Shown piece by piece: positions 22,923-32,664 of a stretch of 64,000 nucleotides of DNA (position 1 is the first letter of the stretch; the number at the start of each line of letters is the position of its first letter). The notes beneath the pieces are model-generated. The model did not search any database and was not told the origin of the DNA. It was given only the letters and a program-made list of their open reading frames with translations. This DNA is from an uncultured Christensenellaceae bacterium (GTDB taxonomy: Bacteria > Bacillota > Clostridia > Christensenellales > Borkfalkiaceae): positions 18,036-82,035 of the forward strand of contig CAJUJF010000009.1 in assembly GCA_910586825.1 (NCBI GenBank), in the 5' to 3' direction. Both the position numbers and the translations under genes were made by a program.

Positions 22923-23002
22923 TGCGTGAAAACTCCATACAAAAAAATTGCACCCCGCTTAGGTGCTAAATGAAGTTTAACACAATCGCGGGGGCTTGTC
23001 AA
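22923..23002 (-). promoter_or_regulatory. Promoter and leader hairpin of rpmG operon
   Basis: Minus strand TTGACA (23002-22997), 17-nt spacer, TAAACT (22979-22974). The leader carries GCACC...GGGTGC followed by AATTTTTTT, a possible weak attenuator ahead of the first ribosomal gene. Confidence 0.75.
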
Positions 23003-23089
23003 TCGATTTTGAAATAATTTCGAATGTTTTTCGGGATTTGAATCATTTTTTTCGGAACTGTTTTCGCCGTTCCCGAAAAAACGCGCCGA

Positions 23090-23746
23090 TCATTTTTTCA
23101 GTTTGTTGGTGAACGACAGGATCTGCTCGGTATTGCCGAACACGACGATCTGATCGCTCTCTTCGAACACGTAGTTCCCGTCGATCGAAGCGATCACCTG
23201 TCTTCCCTTTTTTACCGTAAGAATGTTCATGCCGAATTTTCCGCGCGGATTGACGTCCACGAGCTTGCGCCCCACCCATTTCGCGGGGACGGACATTTCG
23301 AAGATCGAATAGTCGGCGTCTATGTCGATGTAGTTGATCACGTTGTCCGAATTCAAACGGACCGCGAGTTTTTCCGCGATATCCATGTCGGGATAGATCA
23401 CTTCGTCCGCGCCCATGCGCAGAAGCAGTTTGCGCTGAATGTCCGTCGTCGCGCGGGAGATGACCCGTTTGGCGCCCAGATCTTTGAGCAAAGACGTGAT
23501 TTCAAGCGAAGACTGGAAGTCGTCGCCCACCGCGACCACGCACACGTCGAACGAGGACACGTCCATGGAAGCGAGATTTTCTTCGTTCATGCAATTCGCG
23601 ATCAGCGCGTTCGTGTACTTGGACGCGAGCGAATTGATCGCGTCTTCGTTGCGGTCAACGATCATAACCTCGTCGCCCATGCCGAGCAGTTTTTCGCCGA
23701 GCGTGCGCCCGAACTTGCCCATGCCGATCAATAAAACCGATATCAT
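23090..23746 (-). CDS. trkA: Potassium uptake regulatory subunit TrkA/KtrA
   Basis: 218 residues: an N-terminal RCK Rossmann domain (LLIGMGKFGRTLGEKLLGMG, then IVDRNEDAINSL) and a C-terminal RCK_C domain. It binds NAD(H) or ATP on the cytoplasmic face and gates the Trk/Ktr channel. Single RCK-N/RCK-C architecture matches the KtrA type. It follows trkH by 15 nt. Confidence 0.92.
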   Translation of the reverse strand: MISVLLIGMGKFGRTLGEKLLGMGDEVMIVDRNEDAINSLASKYTNALIANCMNEENLASMDVSSFDVCVVAVGDDFQSSLEITSLLKDLGAKRVISRATTDIQRKLLLRMGADEVIYPDMDIAEKLAVRLNSDNVINYIDIDADYSIFEMSVPAKWVGRKLVDVNPRGKFGMNILTVKKGRQVIASIDGNYVFEESDQIVVFGNTEQILSFTNKLKK

Positions 23747-23761
23747 ATAAATCCTCCGTGA

Positions 23762-25120
23762 TTATCCGATATAAAGCGTTTCCGCAACGGGGCGGCGCAC
23801 TTCCGCCTCGCTGCGCTTTCTTCCGATCGCAAGGGAGAGCGTGAGTACGCCCGCCCGCCCCATGTACATCAGTACGATGACGATGATTTTCGACGCCGCC
23901 GTAAGCGACGGCGTGATGCCCAGACTCAGCCCGACCGTTCCAAGCGCGGACGTCGTTTCGAACAGCACGTTCTTGAAACTCCCGATCCCGCTCGGCTCGA
24001 TGGCGCAGATCACCGTCGTCGCCATGAGAATGATCATGAGATACGCGGTAAAGATCGCAAGAGCCTGTCCCAGCAGTCCGCCGTCGATCCGGCGTTTGCC
24101 GATATTGATGTCACGTTTCCCGCGAAGCACCGTCCACATACCCGTGACGATGACGGCAAACGTGCTGATCTTGATTCCGCCCGCCGTCGAGCCGGAACAG
24201 CCGCCGATGAACATGAGCACGACGGACAGCAGATAGCCGCTTTCGGAAAAGGTCGCAAAATCCGTTGCGGCGAATCCCGCGGTACGCGTCGTCGTCGCGT
24301 TGAAAAAGGAACAGAGCAATTTCTGCCCGAAATGATAATCCGCATAATTCGCATTATTCCGTTCGAACACGAGAAACAACGCCGTGGAGATCGCGATCAG
24401 CAACGAATTGACGAGCAGAACGAACTTCGTATAGAACTGAAATTTCTTCACACGGAAACGGCAATCGATGATGTCCCCCCAAACGCAGAAGCCAAGCCCG
24501 CCGAGAATAATCAGCGCGGGAACGACCAGCGAAACGAGCGGATCGGTCGCGTAAGCGGAGAGCGAAACGAATTCCGCGCCCGCGCTTCCGAACAGATCGA
24601 ATCCCGCGTTACAGAACGCGGATACCGCGTGGAACACCGCGAAGTACACGCCCTTTCCGCCGAACTGCGGCACGAAGCGGATCATCAAAAGAAACGCCCC
24701 CGCCGCTTCCATCGCAAACGTTCCCACGACGACGCGCAAAATCAGTTTTCCCGCGCCCGCAAGCCGGTTCCCCCCGAACGTCTGCATGATCGTGCGCTTT
24801 TCGTATACGCCGAGCGCGCCGCGGCGCAGCATCATGAACAGAACGGTCACGAACGTCGAGAATCCCAGCCCGCCCGTTTGAATGAGCAATAAAATCACGA
24901 CCTGACCGAACACCGTCCAGTGAACGGCGGTATCGAAAACGATCAGCCCCGTGACGCAAGTCGCGGACGTCGAGGTGAACAGCGCGTCGAGATAGGACGT
25001 TCCTCCTTCGCGCGAAGCGAACGGAAGCACCAGCAGAAGACTGCCGACCAAAATCACCAATAGATAGCCGAGCGCCAGATACTGCCATACGCTCATTCTT
25101 CGCTTCAATTTCAACTTCAT
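23762..25120 (-). CDS. trkH: Potassium uptake channel subunit TrkH/KtrB
   Basis: A 452-residue membrane protein with four MPM repeats. Selectivity-filter segments are TSTSATCVTGLIV, CNAGFDLFG, TTTRTAGFAAT and SALGTVGLSLG, each with the key glycine. The start at 25120 (MKLKLKRRMSVWQYLALGY) is chosen since the longer frame runs into the upstream gene. It forms the K+ pathway with TrkA. Confidence 0.93.
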   Translation of the reverse strand: MKLKLKRRMSVWQYLALGYLLVILVGSLLLVLPFASREGGTSYLDALFTSTSATCVTGLIVFDTAVHWTVFGQVVILLLIQTGGLGFSTFVTVLFMMLRRGALGVYEKRTIMQTFGGNRLAGAGKLILRVVVGTFAMEAAGAFLLMIRFVPQFGGKGVYFAVFHAVSAFCNAGFDLFGSAGAEFVSLSAYATDPLVSLVVPALIILGGLGFCVWGDIIDCRFRVKKFQFYTKFVLLVNSLLIAISTALFLVFERNNANYADYHFGQKLLCSFFNATTTRTAGFAATDFATFSESGYLLSVVLMFIGGCSGSTAGGIKISTFAVIVTGMWTVLRGKRDINIGKRRIDGGLLGQALAIFTAYLMIILMATTVICAIEPSGIGSFKNVLFETTSALGTVGLSLGITPSLTAASKIIVIVLMYMGRAGVLTLSLAIGRKRSEAEVRRPVAETLYIG

Positions 25121-25131
25121 AAAGCCTCTCG

Positions 25132-28100
25132 TCACGCGAGCGAAATCCGGTCGGAAACCGAACGCACGAAAATCCCTTTTTCCTCCCCGTACTGAACGCA
25201 ATCGCGCAGGAAAAGCGCAACCCGCTCGGTGGGTTTCAGTTCGCGGAATACCGCCGCGGTGAGCGTTAAAAGTTCGTCGGGATAGAGCGCGACCCGCTCT
25301 TCGAGCGCACAACGGATAAAGGAGACGATTTCGTACACCGTGAAATCTTCTTCGCTCTTTCGAAGCGCTGCGCCCTGCTCGGTGCGGAATCTGCCCGACT
25401 GCAACGCGCGGGGATTTTTATAAAAGTAATCTGCGCCGAGAACGCGGTCGCGCAAGAACCCGCAACCGTCGATCAGCGCGTCCAGACGCGCGTCCACTTT
25501 GTTTCCGCTCTTTGCGATCCCGAAAGTCGCGAGACATCTCTTTTTGAGGAACGCGCGGGAAATCGGCTCTTCCGTCGCGACGATCTCTTTCAGCCGCGCC
25601 GTGATTTCGCCGTCGTGTTCGCCGCCCGTCACGAACGCGGAAGTCTCCGCGCCCTCCTGCCTGACCGCGCGGTAAGGTTTCTGATACTTGGAAATCCAGC
25701 TCCCCGCCTTCTTTTCCGCACCCGTCAGCTTGTCGAGCAGTTCCTTGATCCGTTTGATCTCCCGTTTGGGATTGTTGTAATAGTTCACGCTGTTTACGCG
25801 AAGCACGTTCCAGTTGCCGCGCTTCAACGTCTGCACCTGCAACAGATTGCGGTCGCGCACGGAGAACTTATCCGTGCCGTCGCACACGATCCCGAGAACG
25901 AAACGGTGCTTGTTGCGGGGATCGACCACCGCGACGTCGATCTTGAACTCGGACGCGCCGACGTCCGAACGGCATTCATAGCCGTACCCTTCGATCTCGC
26001 GGGCGATGAATTTCCCGATCCCCGCGCCGCCGCGCACGTCCGCCGATTTGACGGCGAGCGTCGTTCTGCCCCGTTCCGCAAATTCAAGGAACGCCTTCAA
26101 TCCCGCGACCCCCTTCGAAGACGTCCGGTGCGCGTCGATCATGGAAGAGGTCATCGTGGAGAACACGACCATCTCTTCCCGTGCGCGGGATACCGCGACG
26201 TTGAGACGCCGCCATCCGCCCGCCTGATTGAGCGGACCGAAATTGAGCGAAACCCTGCCCGTGCTGTCCGGACCGTAGCAGACGGAGAAGAGAATGACGT
26301 CGCGCTCGTCCCCCTGCACGTTTTCCAGATTCTTTACGAAAAGCGGCTCTTCGCGTTCGTAAGCGACGCTTTCCAGCTTGCGGGAAGCGATTTCTTTGGA
26401 GAGCAACCGTTCGATATCCTCCTGCTGTGCACCCGAGAAAGTGACGACGCCAATGCTGGAACGGGAGAGCACGGGATCGCTGAGACGGCGGACGACCTCT
26501 TTTACGAGCGCCTCCGCTTCCTTGCGGTTCCGCTTCGTGAACCCGCGGTCGTACGTGCCGTCCACCTCGACGAACCGCACCTTGCTCTCCAATCCGTCGG
26601 GAGACGGAAAGGTGCAAAGGTGGTTGTCGTAATACATGCTGTTGGAGAATGCAATGAGCGATTCGTGTTTACTGCGGTAATGCCATACGAGATGCCGCTC
26701 GGGCATGCCGAGGGCGAGACAGTCGTCGAGTATGCTTTCGAGATCCTCGCTGTCGAGATTTTCCTCGTCGACGTACGCCGAACGGAAAAAGGTCGTGGGC
26801 GGAAGCTGTTTGGGGTCTCCGACGACGACGGCGGCTTTCGCACGCGCGATCGAGCCGATCGCCTCCGCCGTGGACATCTGCGAAGCCTCGTCGAAAATCA
26901 CGAGGTCGAACGCGTTCGCTTCGGGCGCGAGGTACTGCGCAACGGTCGTGGGGCTCATGAGCATGCACGGGCAGACCACGGAAGCGAGCGTCGGAATCTC
27001 GGTAAACAGTCCGCGCAAGCCCGTTCCGCGCAGGTTGCTCTTGGAAAGACGGGTGAACGTCGAAAGTTCGACGCTGAGGCTTCCCTCTCCGTCCGCGGCG
27101 GGCAGGCGGGAAATGAGTTCCCTGCGGATATGCGAGCGCGTCAGTTTCCCGAATTCGTCCCACGCGAGGCGGAACTTTTCGATGGTGTCTTCGAGCGTGC
27201 CCACCGTCATGCGCGAAAGATCGGGATCGGCGGGAATATTGATCTCCAAGAAATTTTTGTAGACGTTCTTTTCGAAGCCCGCGAGGATATTCTCCCCTTT
27301 CAGCCGTCCGCTTTCCAGCGCTTCCGAAATAAAGTTCAACCCGAGCGAGGAGAGCTTCTGCGTCGTCTTGCGGTACATGCACCAATTCGACAGCATGTCG
27401 ATATTGTCGATCAGCGACGACGCCTTGGCGGAATAGTAGTCGAGAACGTCTTCCTCGCGGATCCTGTCCTTGTCCGCATGCGTGACCGAAAGAAAACTCT
27501 TCTGCGCGCGGAAAAAGCTGTCCACCGCTTTCACGTACCCGTCGAGCACGGGACGAGTGTACCCGCTCGTGGCGCGAATACACATGCCGTTAAACGCGTC
27601 GGGATTATAATCGAGAAACACCGACGCGCATTCCGCATGCAGCGCGTACAGCGGCGCAAGATACTCGATGCGTTTTTTGATCGCGAGCCTGCCGCCGCGG
27701 TCGGTGACGTTTTTCGCAAGATGCGCGCATTTTTCGATACGCTCCCGCGCGGAACAGATTTCGACGATCGTCTGCAAATACTTCGGCACGTCCTCATCTC
27801 CGATCTCGTGCAACGCGTTTTTCTGCATGCGCTTTACGAGCGACTTTGCAGGTTTGCTCAGCCGCCAATCCCCGCCATCTTCCACGAGTTTGCCGAGATC
27901 GCGCACGTCCATGTCCGGCTCGACGAACGTCTTGAAGTGTTTTTTGAAATATTCCAGACAGGAATCGTAACGCCTGTTCGCATTGTAGAACACGTAAAAT
28001 TCTTCTTCCGGCACGCCCGCGAAATACTTGTCGTAATTGCCCGCGGCAAGCTCTTTCGCCATCGCGGCGATCGAGTTCAGCTTGCGCTCGGTGAGCGTGG

Positions 28101-30747
28101 AAACCCGCTGGCGGTAAAATTCGAGCAACAGCGCAAGGAAGGATTTGAGATGCCGGATTTCCGCAAGTACGACCTCGCAAGCGCAGAAGATCTTGTCCCG
28201 CGCCGCCTGCGTGTATTCCGTGAGATTCACGTTTTCAAAGGGGGAGTTGTTCACCCCGCCGCACTCTTTCGCCGCCGCAGCCGCGGAAAGAATCATGTTT
28301 TTGCATTCGAGCAGTTTCCCTTCCGTGAGCGTGTCGTAAAAGGAACTTTCCACGTCCATGATGTCGGGCGCGTTCTTGTTTTGCAGATACAGCAGGATCG
28401 CCTGATACACCGAAACGCCGAGCCTGCGTCTTTCGTGCAACGCGCGCATGGGCGCTTTCAGTTCTTCCCGAAGCGCGGCAAGTTCGGCGGCGCGTTCGGC
28501 AAACCCGCTCTCCTCTTCCTCCGCGCGAAGCGCGAGGGTATTTTCCATCCGGCGCAATACGTCCTGCTTATCCGCCTTGTTCGAATGGAGTTCCAGACAG
28601 AAATCGCCGACCCCGATGGAATCGAGACGCTTTTTCACGACGTCGAGCGCGGCTTTCTTTTCCGCGACGAAGAGCACGCGTTTTCCGCCGCGCAATGCGT
28701 TTACGATGATATTCGTGATGGTCTGGCTCTTGCCCGTTCCGGGGGGACCGTGGAGAACGAAACTCGCACCCGTGTCCGAAAGGGACACCGCCGAAAACTG
28801 CGAACTGTCGGAAGGCAACGGCAACAGGATCCCCGCGGGATCCGCGTCGTCCTCTTCGACGGCAGGCGGAACCTCCCGCTTGAAAGGACGGTTGCCGATG
28901 AGCGCGGCAACGAGTTCGTTTTTCTTGAACTCCCCGATGTGTTTGCGGATATCGTTCCACATGAGATACCGTTGGAAGGAAAAGGTGGATAAGTACACGT
29001 CACCGACGACTTCCCAGCCTTTCATCGAAGCGGTCTCCGCCCGTACCATGGCGAGGATCTCCGCGATTTTCAGCGCCGAAACGTCGCCGCCCAGCCCGCG
29101 CACGTCGATGTTGTATTCCTGTTTCAAAAATTCGAGCAAGGTCGTATTGACGAAGTATTCGCCCTGCGCCGTCTTGACCGCGTAATCCTCGTTGCCCTTC
29201 GCCCTGCCGAGATCGACGGGCGCGAGCACGAGCGGCGCATACTTGGGCGCGGAATCCTCTTTCGAAGAATATTTCAAAAACCCGAACGCGAGATACAGGA
29301 TCTTCGCGCCCGTCTCCTCGTCCGCTTCGCGGTTGCGGCGTTGCAGTTTCGAGGCGATCTCCGCCGTGGTCGCCGCGTCGGTATACGCGCGCAGAATGCC
29401 CTTCTTCTGTTCGAGCAGGACGAGGTCCTTGCGCTGGCGGGCAAGTTCGCTCCCGAACGGCGCGTCCTTCGACGCCTGCGGAAGGGATTTCAAATTCATC
29501 GTCTTCTTTTCGGCGAGAACGGCGTAGAGCCGGTCCACGTCGGCGCAATGAATGTGCACCGCGTGTTTCCCCGTAAAGTTGAGAAGCGCGTTCTTTCCCG
29601 TGAGATCGAGAAGACGGCGTTCCCACTGCTGATTCTTCGTCTGCTTTCCCTGCAACGCAAGCCGTTTATAGATCGGGAGCGGCGCGGGCGCCTTGTCGTC
29701 GGAAAGTTCTTCCTCTTTCAACAGCTCGTATCCGTTCAAGCCCTTTCCGCGCAGAGGCAGCGCGGAAATCCCGCCCATGCGGCAACGGCGCACGTCCACG
29801 AAATATTCGAAAAATCCCTTTTTCAGTTTCTGCAAAAAGTGCGTTTCGGAGGGAGTAAACGCGGCGTTGGTGGAAGAGAACAGATCTTCCGCATCGAAAA
29901 AGCTGAGATTGTTGATGCCTTCCGACAGATATTTTTCCACGATCTCGCTGTCGTCGGTCACGGGATCGAGGAAGCAGGTGTCGTACAGCCAGACGCCCAC
30001 GCCGACCCCCTTTTCGCCTATGGCGAGAACGGGATGAAGATGCGCGGCTTCGAGGCACGCCGCGGCAAACACGGCGATCTGGATCGCGCTTGCCGAATGG
30101 CTCTTTAAAATCGAACCCTCCGGTACCGCGCAGACGGGCGAAGCGCAATTCGTCTCGCCGCTCTTTTCCACCGATTTCCCTTTGATCGCCGCAAAAACGG
30201 CGGCGGCGATCTGCCGGACGGCGTTCTTGTCCGTATTCGCGTAACCGTAAAATTCCGCGTCCGCCTTCCACTTTTTCAGGCGTTTTCCCGCGTCGGCGAG
30301 AATTGCGGAGCAGTCCGCGATGCGGGGACGGACGAACGCGGCAAGCCGCTCCGCGTTGCCGCCCAGCCCCTCCCACCAATCGTAGGGAAGCGCCGTCGTC
30401 TGCGCCTTTTTCTTATGAATTTCCTCGCCGTCCCTGCGCACGGTAAACACGACCGTGCAGGGGCGCAACTCGTCGTTGCCCGCCAAAAAGAGGGGAGAAA
30501 ACACGTCTTTCACGTTCAACTCGACCGAGCTTTCGAAGGGGACTTCCGTCTCCGTCTCGTACGCGGACAGCAAGCCCTCCGCGCTCTCCGCCGTCACGTT
30601 CAACACGACCGTTTCCGCGGAATCGTTCCGAAGCTGTACGGATACGGGCGTGGAAAGGAAATAATCCGTATACCCCACGTAAGTCGGAAACCGCAGTTCG
30701 ACCGATATTTTTTCTTTCATCTCGTTGATTTGCTTTTTTGCAGCCAT
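25132..30747 (-). CDS. DUF4011-type superfamily I helicase with Vsr-like nuclease and DUF3320 domains
   Basis: A 1871-residue cytosolic protein. DUF4011 starts near residue 375 (RLLDLTGKNALLNFTG); SF1 helicase motifs follow: Walker A GPPGTGKSQTITN (near 665), Walker B VIFDEASQM (near 1284), GDPKQLPPTTFF, QGDERDVILFSV, NVAVSRAREEM (near 1516). A Vsr/MTES_1575-like nuclease fold lies at 1570-1690, but its usual ECDG reads VCDG here (GIVCDGTDKF), so cleavage may be lost. DUF3320 is near the C-terminus. Proteins of this architecture are suspected of acting in DNA repair or phage defence. It is read alone or together with trkH-trkA. Confidence 0.85.
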   Translation of the reverse strand: MAAKKQINEMKEKISVELRFPTYVGYTDYFLSTPVSVQLRNDSAETVVLNVTAESAEGLLSAYETETEVPFESSVELNVKDVFSPLFLAGNDELRPCTVVFTVRRDGEEIHKKKAQTTALPYDWWEGLGGNAERLAAFVRPRIADCSAILADAGKRLKKWKADAEFYGYANTDKNAVRQIAAAVFAAIKGKSVEKSGETNCASPVCAVPEGSILKSHSASAIQIAVFAAACLEAAHLHPVLAIGEKGVGVGVWLYDTCFLDPVTDDSEIVEKYLSEGINNLSFFDAEDLFSSTNAAFTPSETHFLQKLKKGFFEYFVDVRRCRMGGISALPLRGKGLNGYELLKEEELSDDKAPAPLPIYKRLALQGKQTKNQQWERRLLDLTGKNALLNFTGKHAVHIHCADVDRLYAVLAEKKTMNLKSLPQASKDAPFGSELARQRKDLVLLEQKKGILRAYTDAATTAEIASKLQRRNREADEETGAKILYLAFGFLKYSSKEDSAPKYAPLVLAPVDLGRAKGNEDYAVKTAQGEYFVNTTLLEFLKQEYNIDVRGLGGDVSALKIAEILAMVRAETASMKGWEVVGDVYLSTFSFQRYLMWNDIRKHIGEFKKNELVAALIGNRPFKREVPPAVEEDDADPAGILLPLPSDSSQFSAVSLSDTGASFVLHGPPGTGKSQTITNIIVNALRGGKRVLFVAEKKAALDVVKKRLDSIGVGDFCLELHSNKADKQDVLRRMENTLALRAEEEESGFAERAAELAALREELKAPMRALHERRRLGVSVYQAILLYLQNKNAPDIMDVESSFYDTLTEGKLLECKNMILSAAAAAKECGGVNNSPFENVNLTEYTQAARDKIFCACEVVLAEIRHLKSFLALLLEFYRQRVSTLTERKLNSIAAMAKELAAGNYDKYFAGVPEEEFYVFYNANRRYDSCLEYFKKHFKTFVEPDMDVRDLGKLVEDGGDWRLSKPAKSLVKRMQKNALHEIGDEDVPKYLQTIVEICSARERIEKCAHLAKNVTDRGGRLAIKKRIEYLAPLYALHAECASVFLDYNPDAFNGMCIRATSGYTRPVLDGYVKAVDSFFRAQKSFLSVTHADKDRIREEDVLDYYSAKASSLIDNIDMLSNWCMYRKTTQKLSSLGLNFISEALESGRLKGENILAGFEKNVYKNFLEINIPADPDLSRMTVGTLEDTIEKFRLAWDEFGKLTRSHIRRELISRLPAADGEGSLSVELSTFTRLSKSNLRGTGLRGLFTEIPTLASVVCPCMLMSPTTVAQYLAPEANAFDLVIFDEASQMSTAEAIGSIARAKAAVVVGDPKQLPPTTFFRSAYVDEENLDSEDLESILDDCLALGMPERHLVWHYRSKHESLIAFSNSMYYDNHLCTFPSPDGLESKVRFVEVDGTYDRGFTKRNRKEAEALVKEVVRRLSDPVLSRSSIGVVTFSGAQQEDIERLLSKEIASRKLESVAYEREEPLFVKNLENVQGDERDVILFSVCYGPDSTGRVSLNFGPLNQAGGWRRLNVAVSRAREEMVVFSTMTSSMIDAHRTSSKGVAGLKAFLEFAERGRTTLAVKSADVRGGAGIGKFIAREIEGYGYECRSDVGASEFKIDVAVVDPRNKHRFVLGIVCDGTDKFSVRDRNLLQVQTLKRGNWNVLRVNSVNYYNNPKREIKRIKELLDKLTGAEKKAGSWISKYQKPYRAVRQEGAETSAFVTGGEHDGEITARLKEIVATEEPISRAFLKKRCLATFGIAKSGNKVDARLDALIDGCGFLRDRVLGADYFYKNPRALQSGRFRTEQGAALRKSEEDFTVYEIVSFIRCALEERVALYPDELLTLTAAVFRELKPTERVALFLRDCVQYGEEKGIFVRSVSDRISLA

Positions 30748-30861
30748 AAGTTACTCCGTTTCTCTCCGCGCCTTGTGCGGATGATTATTGCCAGTTCCGC
30801 GGTTTTTCTTTCTTCTTTCCCGAAAAACCCGCGGAAGCGGAAATCCGTTTAAACGTACGGA

Positions 30862-31221
30862 TCAGATAAACGCGTTTTCGTAATACTCCAACCCGCCCTC
30901 GTAAATCGCCGCGACGTCGAAGCGGACGGGAACTTCTTCGCGTAGACAGGAACAGAAATAGCCTGCGATCATGCGGTAACGGCGTTGTTTTTCGCGGTTC
31001 ACCGCCTCCGTCGGAAGTCCGAACGCATCGCTTTCGCGCGCCTTGACCTCTACGAAACAGTACACGTCCCCTTTTTGCGCGACGATATCCGCTTCGCCGA
31101 ACGGCGTCGTATAGTTGCGCTTCAAAATTTTATAGCCGTGCTTTTTCAAATAGTTGCAAGCGGCGTCCTCTCCCTTCCGTCCCAGAATTTTGTTACGAAG
31201 GTCTTTCGGTGAATTCTGCAT
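30862..31221 (-). CDS. yraN: UPF0102 family putative endonuclease YraN
   Basis: 119 residues with the restriction-endonuclease-like core of the family: LGRKGEDAACNYLKKHGYKI, RNYTTPFGEADIVAQ and CFVEVKAR (D...ExK). Function in the cell is unsettled. Its start at 31221 lies 76 nt inside rnhB, an unusually long overlap, but MQNSPKDLRNKILGRKGED is the natural N-terminus. Confidence 0.9.
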   Translation of the reverse strand: MQNSPKDLRNKILGRKGEDAACNYLKKHGYKILKRNYTTPFGEADIVAQKGDVYCFVEVKARESDAFGLPTEAVNREKQRRYRMIAGYFCSCLREEVPVRFDVAAIYEGGLEYYENAFI

Positions 31222-31781
31222 ATCCCCTTCTCCCGAATCGCGCGGATATGTTCCGCGGTGCCGTATCCCGCGTTCCGCTCGAACCCGTACTGCGGAAACT
31301 CGGCGGCGTATCGCTTCATCAGCTCGTCCCGATAAACTTTCGCGACGATGCTCGCCGCGCCGATCGAATACACGAGCGCGTCCCCCTTGACGATGCTTTG
31401 TTGCGGAAGATCGAGATCGAGCGTCATGTTGCCGTCCGTCAGCACGAAATCCGCGGGCGGATCCAGCCCTTCCACGGCGCGCTTCATGCACAGCCGCGTC
31501 GCTTGGAGAATATTGATCTCGTCGATCGTCTCCGCCTGCACCTCTTCGATGCGAAGGGACAGCGCCGTCCTTTTGATCTCTTCGGCAAGCGCCGCGCGCT
31601 TTTTCGGGGAAAGTTTTTTGCTGTCGTCGATCCCGCAAATCCGCTTCGCGTTCTCGACCGGCAGGACGACCGCCGCGCACACGACGGGTCCGGCAAGCGG
31701 TCCCCGCCCCACCTCGTCGACGCCCGCGACGGCGAAATAGCCGCGCTTTGCGTATTCTCTTTCGTAAGTAAACAAATCCAT
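31146..31781 (-). CDS. rnhB: Ribonuclease HII
   Basis: 211 residues with GVDEVGRGPLAGPVV (catalytic Asp-Glu near 21-22), DSKKLSPKKR, VLTDGN, and SIVAKVYRDELM. It cuts RNA in RNA-DNA hybrids and removes single ribonucleotides. The C-terminal 25 residues (IHRKTFVTKFWDGRERTPL) are encoded in the overlap with yraN. Confidence 0.95.
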   Translation of the reverse strand: MDLFTYEREYAKRGYFAVAGVDEVGRGPLAGPVVCAAVVLPVENAKRICGIDDSKKLSPKKRAALAEEIKRTALSLRIEEVQAETIDEINILQATRLCMKRAVEGLDPPADFVLTDGNMTLDLDLPQQSIVKGDALVYSIGAASIVAKVYRDELMKRYAAEFPQYGFERNAGYGTAEHIRAIREKGICRIHRKTFVTKFWDGRERTPLATI

Positions 31782-32635
31782 TACACGCCCGCTTCCTTCA
31801 AATCTTCTGGAGAATCAAGGCAGACTTTGCCGAGCTTTCCCTTTCTGAAATCGTCGATCAACGCGCGCTCGCCGCGTTCGTAATCGAACTCGTTGCCGCG
31901 CAACACGAAACCGCGCCGCAGACAGATCTTATCGAGCATTTCGAGCGGCGTTCCGCCCGCGATCCCGTAACGCTCCGTCAGCGCCGCGGGATATTTTTCC
32001 CACAGCTCTTCCAAAAGCGCAAGGGCGATCTCGTCGAATTCCAGTATATCGTCGTTCACGCAACCGAGATAGGCGAGCCTGCGCGCAAGGATCTGATTTT
32101 CGCAAGAAGGTGGCATCGTCCCCGGCGTGTCGAGCAATTCGAAGCCGCCGCACTTCACCCACTGCTTGGCGCGCGTCACGCCCGCCTTGTCCCCCGTCTG
32201 CGCCTTTCTGCCACCGGAGAGCAGGTTGATCACCGTACTCTTGCCGGTGTTCGGGATCCCCGCGACCAAAAAACGGAGGGGCCTTGCCGAACCTTTTTCT
32301 TTCAGCCGTTCCGCTTTTTCCTTTACAAGCGAGTCCATCGCGCCCCGCAGAACGCGCGCCGACGAAGCGCTGTTCGCCGCGATTTTCACGGCATTTTTCC
32401 CGCGTTCGCGCAACAGCGCGCAGAACCCGTCCGCGCCGCCGTCCGCCAGATCGCCCTTGTTGAGCAGATACAGCACGGGCTTGCCGCCCGCCATTTTCAA
32501 GAGAACGGGATTGAACGTGGCGACGGGTGCGCGCGCGTCCAGCACGAACACGATCGCATCGCACACTTTTAAGTTTTCTTCCATCATGCGCACGGCTTTC
32601 GCCATGTGCCCCGGATACCATTGTATGACTTTCAT
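31781..32635 (-). CDS. rbgA: Ribosome biogenesis GTPase RbgA (YlqF)
   Basis: 284 residues with the circularly permuted GTPase order: G4 NKGDL (near 59), G1 GIPNTGKSTV (near 124), G3 DTPGTMPP (near 170). The N-terminus MKVIQWYPGHMAKAVR is typical. It acts in late 50S assembly. It abuts rnhB with a one-base overlap and lies downstream of trmD. Confidence 0.95.
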   Translation of the reverse strand: MKVIQWYPGHMAKAVRMMEENLKVCDAIVFVLDARAPVATFNPVLLKMAGGKPVLYLLNKGDLADGGADGFCALLRERGKNAVKIAANSASSARVLRGAMDSLVKEKAERLKEKGSARPLRFLVAGIPNTGKSTVINLLSGGRKAQTGDKAGVTRAKQWVKCGGFELLDTPGTMPPSCENQILARRLAYLGCVNDDILEFDEIALALLEELWEKYPAALTERYGIAGGTPLEMLDKICLRRGFVLRGNEFDYERGERALIDDFRKGKLGKVCLDSPEDLKEAGV

Positions 32636-32664
32636 CTACCCGAATATTTCCCCGACCCTTTCGG

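Noticed and set aside
25615..28992. 1125-codon plus-strand open frame opposite the giant helicase
   Set aside because: It is the longest shadow in the window, caused by GC-rich codon bias; its translation is Arg/His/Phe-rich without domains, while the minus frame has a full set of helicase motifs.
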